64,000 nt of DNA. It comes from Hydrogenoanaerobacterium saccharovorans. Lineage in GTDB: Bacteria > Bacillota > Clostridia > Oscillospirales > Ruminococcaceae. The DNA lies in assembly GCF_003814745.1 (NCBI RefSeq), contig NZ_RKRD01000001.1:558001-622000 (forward strand), written 5' to 3'. The notes below the pieces were generated by a model, which worked only from the letters and a program-made list of their open reading frames with translations, made no database searches and was not told the DNA's origin. Positions 15,029 to 22,394 of the stretch are shown here, piece after piece; the first letter of the stretch is position 1; each line of letters begins with the position of its first letter. The translations under genes were made by a program, and so were the position numbers.

Positions 15029-15069
15029 ACCACTACACCTCATTATACCATAGTGGTAAAAAAATCCAA
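15029..15069 (-). promoter_or_regulatory. Promoter of the lipoprotein gene with operator dyad
   Basis: Minus strand TTGGAT (15064-15069), 16-bp spacer, TATAAT (15042-15047). ACCACTA (15029-15035) and TAGTGGT (15051-15057) form an inverted repeat around the -10, as an operator would. Confidence 0.6.
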
Positions 15070-15140
15070 TACGCGTTGATGAACTCTCTCATCTCACACT
15101 GGAAAATAGGCAGCGTGTACAGGATGCTATTAAAAGTTTT

Positions 15141-15178
15141 AAAAAGCCTTGTAAGTTCTTGCGCTTACAAGGCTTTTT
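15141..15178. terminator. Bidirectional terminator
   Basis: Perfect 15-bp stem AAAAAGCCTTGTAAG (15141-15155) with 15164-15178, A-run on one side and T-run on the other. It lies between the DUF2935 gene end and the lipoprotein promoter. The 100 bp to 15278 hold nothing else I can see. Confidence 0.8.
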
Positions 15179-15277
15179 CATGTTAAAACAAGCTGATTCT
15201 GAGGGGGAGCTCTAAGAAAAACAATTTACTAATGAGCAATTTTGATTATATAAAAATAGTACTAATTTACCGGGCGG

Positions 15278-16183
15278 TTAACTCATTCTGAGCAATCGGA
15301 TATAATGATTTGCCTCACGCAGTACGTGGTCTGCAAGCAGCGGCAGTATAATAGACCTGATTTTGCACTCGGCAATGCCTATTGTACCGGCTTGCTTAAA
15401 ATCTCTGTATTTCATTGTTTGTTTTAGGGTGATATCCGTTATACTTGCAATGGTTGCATCGGTAGCTTGTTCTGTACTTTGCAGCAATTTGCCGTATTCA
15501 AATGCAAAGTCGTTTGATGTTTGTATGAGACCGTTTTCCGATGGGTCAAGCAGCCCGCGAATAAACAGTGCATGTTCCAACATAATATTATCCCAAAATA
15601 GTTCGGTTTGCTTGGCATCCATGCTGTCAATATCTACACCTTGTTCGATATACTCTACATAGTTGCGATACAAATGGGCTTCGCGCAGGATATGCTCGAT
15701 TAACAACGGATAGTTTACGGTAAACATATTGCAAGATAACATCCCATTTAAAACATCTTGCTTAAAGGTAATCAATCCATCAATTAAAACTTTCGCCTCA
15801 TTGTTTATCTTTTTGACATCTGCAACCAATTTTTGCGTAACAGAAGCATTATAGTCGCTGTACAGTTTTGCCTCCATTCTTGTAATGTTTTGGTTGATGG
15901 GTATTCCGGTAAAGTTTTGCGTTTTAATTTCTGCGCCCAGTGTAAAGTCGGTGACAATTTCACCCGACGCTAACACATTTGGTCTTATCAATCCGTTGCT
16001 GAGGTTTACCACATTGAATAAAAGTGTTTCAAATTTTACCTTGAAGCCATCTGCTCTTTTGGCATAATCAGCATTTTTAGGTGTAAAACCTGCTTCTAAA
16101 AACAAAGCATGCTCTTTCATAATCCTAGCAAAAAACAAATGCAGTTCCAACGATAAAACTACATACTTTTTTTGGCTCAGCAT
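15278..16183 (-). CDS. DUF2935 family protein (ferritin-like four-helix repeats)
   Basis: 301 residues with two homologous halves. Each half carries a pair of Glu/His helices: ARIMKEHALFLEAGF and EHILREAHLYRNYVE in the first, DNIMLEHALFIRGLL and ADHVLREANHYIRLLRM in the second. The E-x-x-H spacing is ferritin-like and could hold a metal site. This matches the DUF2935 family, common in Bacilli and Clostridia, sometimes linked with spores; the function is not known. ATG follows AAGGGGTGACCTT. It is flanked by strong terminators on both sides, so it is a single-gene unit. Confidence 0.85.
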   Translation of the reverse strand: MLSQKKYVVLSLELHLFFARIMKEHALFLEAGFTPKNADYAKRADGFKVKFETLLFNVVNLSNGLIRPNVLASGEIVTDFTLGAEIKTQNFTGIPINQNITRMEAKLYSDYNASVTQKLVADVKKINNEAKVLIDGLITFKQDVLNGMLSCNMFTVNYPLLIEHILREAHLYRNYVEYIEQGVDIDSMDAKQTELFWDNIMLEHALFIRGLLDPSENGLIQTSNDFAFEYGKLLQSTEQATDATIASITDITLKQTMKYRDFKQAGTIGIAECKIRSIILPLLADHVLREANHYIRLLRMS

Positions 16184-16312
16184 AAGGTCACCCCTTTATT
16201 GTTTTGGTTAAGTCTATGTATATTTTTACTATATTATTCAGCTGTGTTTTAGATAAACTATTTTAATAAATGCCATTTACAGACATATGATTTTTTATTT
16301 GCCTTAAAATAA

Positions 16313-16348
16313 AAAAAGTAAGAGACATATGGGTGTCTCTTACTTTTT
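16313..16348. terminator. Bidirectional terminator
   Basis: AAAAAGTAAGAGACA (16313-16327) pairs perfectly with TGTCTCTTACTTTTT (16334-16348), 6-nt loop. It ends the glycosyltransferase transcript on the minus strand. Confidence 0.85.
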
Positions 16349-16412
16349 GGTGTTTCTATATCAAATAATATTTTACATTGCAGTAAAATAGATAATTCTA
16401 AATTAGATAATG

Positions 16413-18197
16413 TTAGGACGAGGTGAATTGTAAAATTTCTTTATTGAGGATATATAACGCCTCGCCGTCAATCGCACCAAACTTTTTGATGGATTCCAGA
16501 ATATTTTTAACTGCCATATCTTTATAACCGTTTGCATAATATACATTTGCCAAATCCAACAGCACGCGATTGCTGTCAATCAGGTTTAAAATGGGTAAAC
16601 TAGTTTCAAAAATATCGAGCTCTTTTACTTTTAGCAGCTCAGATAGTATATTAAAGATTTTTTGGCTTGCTGTTTTATCAAACGAACAAGATTTCTTGTT
16701 TAGAAAATAAAGCAATACTTGCTTCTCTGTTTCGTTTGTTAAGCTTTGTATGATCCCATTGCATTTTTTGGTATTCAACTTACCGGCGAAACAACATAGC
16801 GTAAGATATTCGAGTAATTTTTCTGTTCTGTTTGGCAAAATACCCTGATGAGAGCTTGCTTCGATTATTTTCAAAAACTCAGTGTAAGCAGACTTGTAAT
16901 CTTTTTTATAGAAAAGCAGTTTTCCTTGCAGAAAGTTTTTGTCGTTCTGATAATCAGACTGATTTTCAATTCTCTTAAAATACCGTTCTGCCTCATCATA
17001 TAACCCTTCATGAATTAACACGTCAACTATCACCAATACATTGGTGATATAATAACTATCCGAAAAAAGGTTCTCTAAATTTTTACCCACATCTTGCTTG
17101 TTGGGCAGCATTTTATTTAAGATTTGACCTATCTTATAAATGATATCATATCGTTTACTATTAATTTGCAAAGCCCGAATATAACAATCCAAACAATTCG
17201 CCCAGTCATCCAACAAATAATAAATTTGCCCTAAATCGATTAGCGGCTTAAAATTGTGGATATCGTTTAAAAAAGTAAGGTTTTGCGGCGCCGCACCCAT
17301 TTCAATGCATTTTTTAAAGCTTTCAATAGCCAAGGTATAGCGTTTGAGCATTTTATATATGATGCCCTTGTAATACTCGTAATCTGTACAAGCAGGGTAA
17401 ATTTTAAGCGCTTCTGACAATGCCAGAAGACTTTCTTCGTTTCTTTGCAGGCAATTCAGGCAAACCGCCCTTCGGAATAATAAATGGGGGCAGTACGCCA
17501 AGGTAATGTCTTTGTTTGCATATGCTTTTTCGTAATATTCCAATGCTTTGTTGTGATCATGCTGGCTGATATATTCGTTGCCCATATTAAACAGCTGAAA
17601 TGCATCGTTGGGGTTATAATCAAGCAGCTTTTGGATGATGGGGATGTTTCTTTCGTGTTTGTTTTTGTGAATTAGATTGGATAGTAGATACCCGTAATGG
17701 AGTACCCTAATATCTGTAAGTTCAATTTGAAAGTCGATGCTTTTACGGATGGGAACCAATTGCTCATGGATTGCGCCTTCGTAATGAAAAGTCTTGTTTT
17801 TAAAAAGCCTCAGCCCGGTATGCATATTATAGAATTCTTCCGAGTTTTCATTGGTCAAATTGTGGAACACTAAAGTCAATCCGTTTGCTTTTGTCGTCTG
17901 AATCTTTTCTGTAAGAATTTTCAAGTCATCTTTATAAACTACCTCATCGGCATCCAATACAAGTATCCAATCTCCGGTTGCCTTTTTAAGCGCTTCATTT
18001 CTCGCATTACTAAAATTATCATCCCATTTGTACGAAAAAATTTTAGGATTAAAGCGCTTGGCAATATCCAAAGTATGATCGGTTGATCCGGTATCTACAA
18101 TAATAATTTCATCAACTGCATCGGCAACGCTGTTTAAACATTTTTCTATATATTTTTCTTCGTCTTTAACGATCATACAAAGGCTTAAAGTTTGCAT
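16413..18197 (-). CDS. Family 2 glycosyltransferase with C-terminal TPR repeats
   Basis: 594 residues. The N-terminal GT-A domain (about residues 1-230) shows LSLCMIVKDEEKYIEKCLNS, VDEIIIVDTGSTDHTLDIA and the DxD-type DWILVLDADEVV, then GAIHEQLVP. The rest is alpha-helical with TPR-like units, such as DAFQLFNMGNEYISQHDHNK and ALEYYEKAYANKD. The architecture is common in Clostridia and resembles protein O- or S-glycosyltransferases that modify repetitive surface proteins. It lies directly downstream of the Ser/Thr-rich repeat protein at 18279-19655, with only a terminator-like hairpin between, so that protein is the likely acceptor (inference). ATG follows GAAAGGGGTATACT. Confidence 0.85.
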   Translation of the reverse strand: MQTLSLCMIVKDEEKYIEKCLNSVADAVDEIIIVDTGSTDHTLDIAKRFNPKIFSYKWDDNFSNARNEALKKATGDWILVLDADEVVYKDDLKILTEKIQTTKANGLTLVFHNLTNENSEEFYNMHTGLRLFKNKTFHYEGAIHEQLVPIRKSIDFQIELTDIRVLHYGYLLSNLIHKNKHERNIPIIQKLLDYNPNDAFQLFNMGNEYISQHDHNKALEYYEKAYANKDITLAYCPHLLFRRAVCLNCLQRNEESLLALSEALKIYPACTDYEYYKGIIYKMLKRYTLAIESFKKCIEMGAAPQNLTFLNDIHNFKPLIDLGQIYYLLDDWANCLDCYIRALQINSKRYDIIYKIGQILNKMLPNKQDVGKNLENLFSDSYYITNVLVIVDVLIHEGLYDEAERYFKRIENQSDYQNDKNFLQGKLLFYKKDYKSAYTEFLKIIEASSHQGILPNRTEKLLEYLTLCCFAGKLNTKKCNGIIQSLTNETEKQVLLYFLNKKSCSFDKTASQKIFNILSELLKVKELDIFETSLPILNLIDSNRVLLDLANVYYANGYKDMAVKNILESIKKFGAIDGEALYILNKEILQFTSS

Positions 18198-18230
18198 AGT
18201 ATACCCCTTTCTGTGTTTTGGGTTTGAAAG

Positions 18231-18270
18231 AAAAGACCGCAGAGCTAAAAATTAGCACTACGGTCTTTCT
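18231..18270 (-). terminator. Hairpin between repeat-protein gene and glycosyltransferase gene
   Basis: AAAGACCG pairs with CGGTCTTT with an inner CTAA/TTAG helix; the minus strand continues TTTTCTTTC. It should end most repeat-protein transcripts and allow limited readthrough into the glycosyltransferase. Confidence 0.65.
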
Positions 18271-18278
18271 TAATTCAT

Positions 18279-19655
18279 TTATGCCTGACCGTTAAAATAA
18301 GCAATGAACGATGCGATAGTTGTACCTAGATTGTATTGCAGCTGTGCATACTGTGCAAAAGTGTCGATAACAATATACGCGCCTTCGCCGTTGGGCACAA
18401 CAACATTGTCGTGGCTGGGGTCATTCATATAGAATGTCCCATCGGGGCTTAATTGCAGAGAAACAGTAATTGGGGCAGTTCCGGTGTTGTTAATAAACAT
18501 CGTTGCTGTACGCAGGGTTGAAATATTTTTATCTGCGAAGATGACATCTGTCCCCTGTACGTTGGTAAGGGGAGCTGAATCGGAAGTGAAGTTGTTGCCG
18601 ATAACCGTCATATTAAGGCTGGAGTTGGCAATGGTAACAGAGTTACCAACAGTAACCGTACCGCCTACTGTTAGAGAAGTGTTTGCAATGGTAACAGGGT
18701 TGGAAACAGTCACGTCACCTGCAACAACCAAGCTGGCGTTTGCAATAGTAACCGTACCGCCTACTGTTAGAGAAGTGTTTGCGATGGTAACAGGGTTGGA
18801 AACAGTTACGTCACCTGCAACAACCAAGCTGGCATTCGCGATGGTAATCGAGTTGCCGACAGTAACCGTACCGCCTACTGTTAGAGAAGTGTTTGCGATG
18901 GTAACAGGGTTGGAAACAGTTACGTCACCTGCAACAACCAAGCTGGCGTTTGCGATGGTGATAGAGTTACCAACAGTAACCGTACCGCCTACTGTTAGAG
19001 AAGTGTTTGCAATGGTAACGGGGTTGGAAACAGTCACGTCACCTGCAACAACCAAGCTGGCGTTTGCAATAGTAACCGTACCGCCTACTGTTAGAGAAGT
19101 GTTTGCGATGGTAACAGGGTTGGAAACAGTTACGTCACCTGCAACAACCAAGCTGGCGTTTGCGATGGTGATAGAGTTACCAACAGTAACCGTACCGCCT
19201 ACTGTTAGAGAAGTGTTTGCAATGGTAACAGGGTTGGAAACAGTCACGTCACCTGCAACGACCAAGCTGGCATTCGCGATGGTAATCGAGTTGCCGACAG
19301 TAACCGTACCGCCTACTGTTAGAGAAGTGTTTGCAATGGTAATAGGGTTGGAAACAGTCACATCACCTGCAACAACCAAGCTGGCGTTTGCGATGGTAAT
19401 AGAGTTACCAACAGTAACTGTACCGCCTACTGTTAGAGAAGTGTTTGCAATGGTTACAGGGTTAGAAACTGTTACATTACCTCCTACCGTTAATGTGGTA
19501 TTTGTAACGGTAACTGCCATTGCGGCGGCAGCTGCGATCAAAAGCTCCCCATCAGAGTTGAGCTGTAATTGTTGCAAAGTGGAGGTGTTTTGATTATAGC
19601 CGTAAACACCTGCGGATAATTCCGAAGCAGTTGTATTAAAAACCAAAGAGTTCAT
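18279..19655 (-). CDS. Ser/Thr-rich 19-residue repeat surface protein with DUF6385-like C-terminus
   Basis: 458 residues. The N-terminal 53 residues include QLNSDGELLIAAAAAMAV. Sixteen tandem units follow, alternating SLTVGGTVTVGNSITIANA and SLVVAGDVTVSNPVTIANT; two units lack VGNSIT. The units are beta-strand-like with a short turn and resemble a beta-solenoid. The C-terminal 90 residues (TATMFINNTGTAPITVSLQL, then DGTFYMNDPSHDN) look like the DUF6385 domain of clostridial surface or spore proteins. No signal peptide, anchor or Cys is present, so export, if any, is not by the usual Sec route. ATG follows GAAAGGAAAATAAAG. The downstream glycosyltransferase probably decorates its Ser/Thr residues; such pairs are known for exosporium filaments, but placement here is inference. 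Confidence 0.8.
   Translation of the reverse strand: MNSLVFNTTASELSAGVYGYNQNTSTLQQLQLNSDGELLIAAAAAMAVTVTNTTLTVGGNVTVSNPVTIANTSLTVGGTVTVGNSITIANASLVVAGDVTVSNPITIANTSLTVGGTVTVGNSITIANASLVVAGDVTVSNPVTIANTSLTVGGTVTVGNSITIANASLVVAGDVTVSNPVTIANTSLTVGGTVTIANASLVVAGDVTVSNPVTIANTSLTVGGTVTVGNSITIANASLVVAGDVTVSNPVTIANTSLTVGGTVTVGNSITIANASLVVAGDVTVSNPVTIANTSLTVGGTVTIANASLVVAGDVTVSNPVTIANTSLTVGGTVTVGNSVTIANSSLNMTVIGNNFTSDSAPLTNVQGTDVIFADKNISTLRTATMFINNTGTAPITVSLQLSPDGTFYMNDPSHDNVVVPNGEGAYIVIDTFAQYAQLQYNLGTTIASFIAYFNGQA
18608..19496 (-). repeat. 57-bp coding tandem repeats (16 units)
   Basis: Sixteen near-identical 57-bp units arranged as 114-bp pairs; two units carry the same 18-bp deletion. Nearly all differences between units are silent third-position changes (for example GCAATGGTAACAGGG against GCGATGGTAACAGGG), showing recent duplication or gene conversion. 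The period is a multiple of three, so the opposite strand is also open for 369 codons. Confidence 0.95.
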
Positions 19656-20027
19656 CTTTATTTTCCTTTCAATTTCTTAGACGTTTAAAGTGTCAACCTT
19701 AAAGGCTAGACACACTGCATTGTATGAAGAAAATATTTATTCAGTTACAAACACGAAGTTAACCGACAAAATCAACTTCAGCTAAAATAAGATTTTTGCA
19801 TAAATCTTTGCTCTGTAAGCTAAAAAAACAGCTTGAGTTGCAATAAGCTGTTTTGTAAATTATCTGTATATAATTGATGTTGGCGCGTTCACTATTTAAA
19901 AGCAACAAGATAGCCGAATCTTCCAAAACCTTTTGCCGGTGCTAGCCATAACGTGATTTTGCAAAATAATTGACAAGTTAAAAATCGTATGATATTGTTA
20001 CGAAAAGGATTTTTTGAGAGTGTGAAG
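19656..20027. other. Intergenic region between divergent repeat-protein and sensor-kinase genes
   Basis: It contains a hairpin AAAACAGCTT/AAGCTGTTTT at 19825-19854 with an A-run before it (a terminator on the minus strand, though no gene precedes it there) and the kinase promoter at 19970-19998. No clear -10 was found for the repeat-protein gene; no coding sequence is seen. Confidence 0.5.
19970..19998 (+). promoter_or_regulatory. Promoter of the two-component system
   Basis: TTGACA (19970-19975), 17-bp spacer, TATTGT (19993-19998). A start point near 20005 would exclude the upstream ATG at 19989 as the start of the kinase. Confidence 0.6.
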
Positions 20028-21611
20028 ATGAGAAAATTAAAATTAGCACAAAAAATATCACTATTGGTAGTTGTGATAGTGATGATTTCTGTGGGCATAT
20101 CCATATATGTGGCAGGCCAATACAATATCAAAAGCTTGATGGAAAAGGTTAAGGAAAATACACTGAACACCGTGCAAATTGTAGCCATGTCGCCCATTAT
20201 CATAGATGGGATTGCAAATAAAGAGTCGCAAGAAATTCAAAAGTTTGTAGAAACCACGCAGCAGCAATTGAAAAGCATCGACATTATTGTAGTGGCAGAT
20301 GTAAACGGCAAAAGGTACGGCCATACCAAATCAAACCGTGTTGGAAAAATGTTTTCGGCTTATGACAACGACAGGGCTGTTTTATACGGCGAAACATATG
20401 TATCAGAAGGCCCAGGCACGTTAGGCCCCTCACTGCGCGCTTTTACCCCAATTACCAATCATGACGGTAAAATTTTGGGCTTTGTTATGGCGGGAACATT
20501 ATTGGACAGCATTGCAAAAACAAAACAAGACATTGCCTTGATTATGGTGCTTTTTATTTTGATGGGATGCTTCATCGGGGTGCTGGGGGCAGTGTATGTA
20601 TCCCGTTACATTAAAAAAAGTTTGCTTGGTTATGAGCCGGAGAATATTGCCAGATTGTATCTTGAGAATAAAGGGATACTTGCGACGGTTCATGAGGGCG
20701 TTATTGCAGTGAACCAAGATTACGTGATTACGCTGATTAACGAGCAAGCGATGCGCTATTTGGGCATTTGCAAGGATTTTGTGGTTGGTAAAAACATAAA
20801 AGAAGTTTTTCCGCAATCAAAATTGCCTTTAGCAATGGAACAGCAAACGGCTATGCTCGACGTGCCTTATGCCTTGCAGGACGTGATAGTCGTTTCGAAT
20901 AATGTCCCAATTCTCTCCGAACAAAACATAGTAGTGGGCGGAGTTTCGTCTTTTCGTGACCAAACCGAAGTAAACAAGCTAGCCGAAGAAATTACCGGCG
21001 TAAAAAAAATAGTGGATTCCCTACGGGCAACCACGCATGAATTTAAAAATAAACTTCATGTCATTTTAGGGTTTATCGAAACAAACAATACCAATAAAGC
21101 AAAAGAGTATATAGGCACGATTAATAACCAGATTCAATCAAACATCAGCAACGTGCTGAATATGATTTTCGAACCAACAATATCCGCTTTGTGTATTGGA
21201 AAGTGCCAGCGCGGAAACGAGATTAAAGTTGATTTTCATCTGCATGAAGATTGCTATTTTGAGAATAGTTTCAATTTTGATGTCAATGCGCTTGTTGTGA
21301 TTATTGGCAATTTAATCGAAAATGCAATGGACAACCTGGAATACCTGGATAAACAGGACAAACAGGTAGAATTGTATCTGAATGATCAGGATAACCAGCT
21401 TGAAATCGTTGTTAAAGATAACGGCAGGGGGATAGAAGATACTCGCAAAATATTTGAAAAAGGCTATACCACCAAGCAAAAAAGCAGGGGATACGGACTT
21501 TATTTGGTAAAGCAAAATGTTGAAAAATACAACGGTTCAATTAAAGTAGATACAAAGTTGAACGAAGGTTCTGAGTTCCATATAATTTTCAAGCAGGTGA
21601 AACATAAATGA
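20028..21611 (+). CDS. Sensor histidine kinase of the DcuS/CitA type
   Basis: 527 residues. Membrane segment about residues 8-28 (ISLLVVVIVMISVGISIYVA), an extracytoplasmic sensor of about 130 residues (KSNRVGKMFSAYD, then TLGPSLRAFTPI, typical of the CitA/DcuS sCache fold), second membrane segment (ALIMVLFILMGCFIGVLGAV), a cytoplasmic PAS domain (about 205-300), the H-box ATTHEFKNKLHVILGFIE with His near 336, and the ATPase boxes NLIENAMDNL, DNGRGIED and KSRGYGLYLVKQ. Family members sense C4-dicarboxylates or citrate. I chose the ATG at 20028 because the promoter lies too close to the first ATG. The response-regulator gene overlaps by 4 nt, and a secreted fumarate-reductase-like gene follows, so fumarate or a related acid is a reasonable signal. 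Confidence 0.88.
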   Translation: MRKLKLAQKISLLVVVIVMISVGISIYVAGQYNIKSLMEKVKENTLNTVQIVAMSPIIIDGIANKESQEIQKFVETTQQQLKSIDIIVVADVNGKRYGHTKSNRVGKMFSAYDNDRAVLYGETYVSEGPGTLGPSLRAFTPITNHDGKILGFVMAGTLLDSIAKTKQDIALIMVLFILMGCFIGVLGAVYVSRYIKKSLLGYEPENIARLYLENKGILATVHEGVIAVNQDYVITLINEQAMRYLGICKDFVVGKNIKEVFPQSKLPLAMEQQTAMLDVPYALQDVIVVSNNVPILSEQNIVVGGVSSFRDQTEVNKLAEEITGVKKIVDSLRATTHEFKNKLHVILGFIETNNTNKAKEYIGTINNQIQSNISNVLNMIFEPTISALCIGKCQRGNEIKVDFHLHEDCYFENSFNFDVNALVVIIGNLIENAMDNLEYLDKQDKQVELYLNDQDNQLEIVVKDNGRGIEDTRKIFEKGYTTKQKSRGYGLYLVKQNVEKYNGSIKVDTKLNEGSEFHIIFKQVKHK

Positions 21612-22282
21612 TACAAGTGCTCATTGTAGAAGATGACCCTATGGTGGCTCAAATTAATAAGGAATACATTAAAAATATCGAACATTTTACAGTTCAGGCA
21701 GTGGCAGAAAACGGGGAAGAGGCACTCGCTTATTTAAAACAGCACAAAACAATTGATTTGCTCATACTGGATGTATTTATGCCAAAGATGAATGGAATCG
21801 ATTTTTTACAAGAAATTCGTCAAGAGTTTAACCAAGTAGATGTTATTTTTGTAACAGCCGCAAAAGACAAGCAAATTATACAAAGGGCTTTGCAGTTGGG
21901 CGCGGTGGATTATTTAATCAAACCGTTTACGTTCGATAGAATTAAAATAGCTTTGCAAAAATACTTGCAGCGTTACAAATTATTTCAGACAAACGCGGTA
22001 TTAAATCAAGATAATTTGGATGAATTGTTTGAGAATAATCAACCGCTTGAACTGCCGAAAGGCATTCATCCCATCACTTTGCAAAAGATACAGGATGCCA
22101 TTCGATTATCATCGACCGGAATATTGGATGCGCAGGCAATTGCAAAATCACTTGGGATATCCATGGTAACCTTGCGATTATACTTAGACTATTTGGTGGA
22201 TTGCAAAAAGTTGTGCAAGGGCACTGTGTACGGTAAGGTTGGGCGCCCAAAAATCAAATATCATAAAAAGACGATGCAGTGA
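21608..22282 (+). CDS. Response regulator of the CitB/DcuR type
   Basis: 224 residues. Receiver domain with acidic pair EDD (residues 8-10), phospho-acceptor Asp55 in LLILDVFMPKMNG, Thr in FVTAA and Lys in YLIKPF. The C-terminal half (LSSTGILDAQAIAKSLGIS, then MVTLRLYLDYLVDCKKL) is the helix-turn-helix of the CitT/DpiA/DcuR group. The start overlaps the kinase stop (ATGA), so the pair is co-translated. Its likely target is the reductase gene 100 bp downstream, where a palindrome TGTTAT-TTTT-ATAACA lies at 22355-22370. Confidence 0.9.
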   Translation: MIQVLIVEDDPMVAQINKEYIKNIEHFTVQAVAENGEEALAYLKQHKTIDLLILDVFMPKMNGIDFLQEIRQEFNQVDVIFVTAAKDKQIIQRALQLGAVDYLIKPFTFDRIKIALQKYLQRYKLFQTNAVLNQDNLDELFENNQPLELPKGIHPITLQKIQDAIRLSSTGILDAQAIAKSLGISMVTLRLYLDYLVDCKKLCKGTVYGKVGRPKIKYHKKTMQ

Positions 22283-22303
22283 GAAATTCACTGCACTTTT
22301 TTT
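22275..22303 (+). terminator. Terminator overlapping the response-regulator stop
   Basis: TGCAGTGA (22275-22282) pairs with TCACTGCA (22288-22295), then TTTTTTT. The stop codon lies inside the stem. Confidence 0.85.
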
Positions 22304-22354
22304 ATTTAAAAAACCCCTAATAAACTTTAAAAACAACACAAATCATTCATATTA

Positions 22355-22370
22355 TGTTATTTTTATAACA
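22355..22370. promoter_or_regulatory. Palindrome upstream of the second flavin reductase
   Basis: TGTTAT-TTTT-ATAACA, a perfect 6-bp dyad 25 bp before the start codon. A candidate site for the adjacent response regulator; no such site precedes the first reductase gene. Confidence 0.35.
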
Positions 22371-22394
22371 ATCGATTAAATGAGGAGAGTATCT

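Noticed and set aside
18484..19593. 369-codon ORF on the plus strand opposite the repeat protein
   Set aside because: Its openness follows from the 57-bp in-frame repeat of the real gene; it has no ribosome binding site and its product is only the mirror of the repeats.
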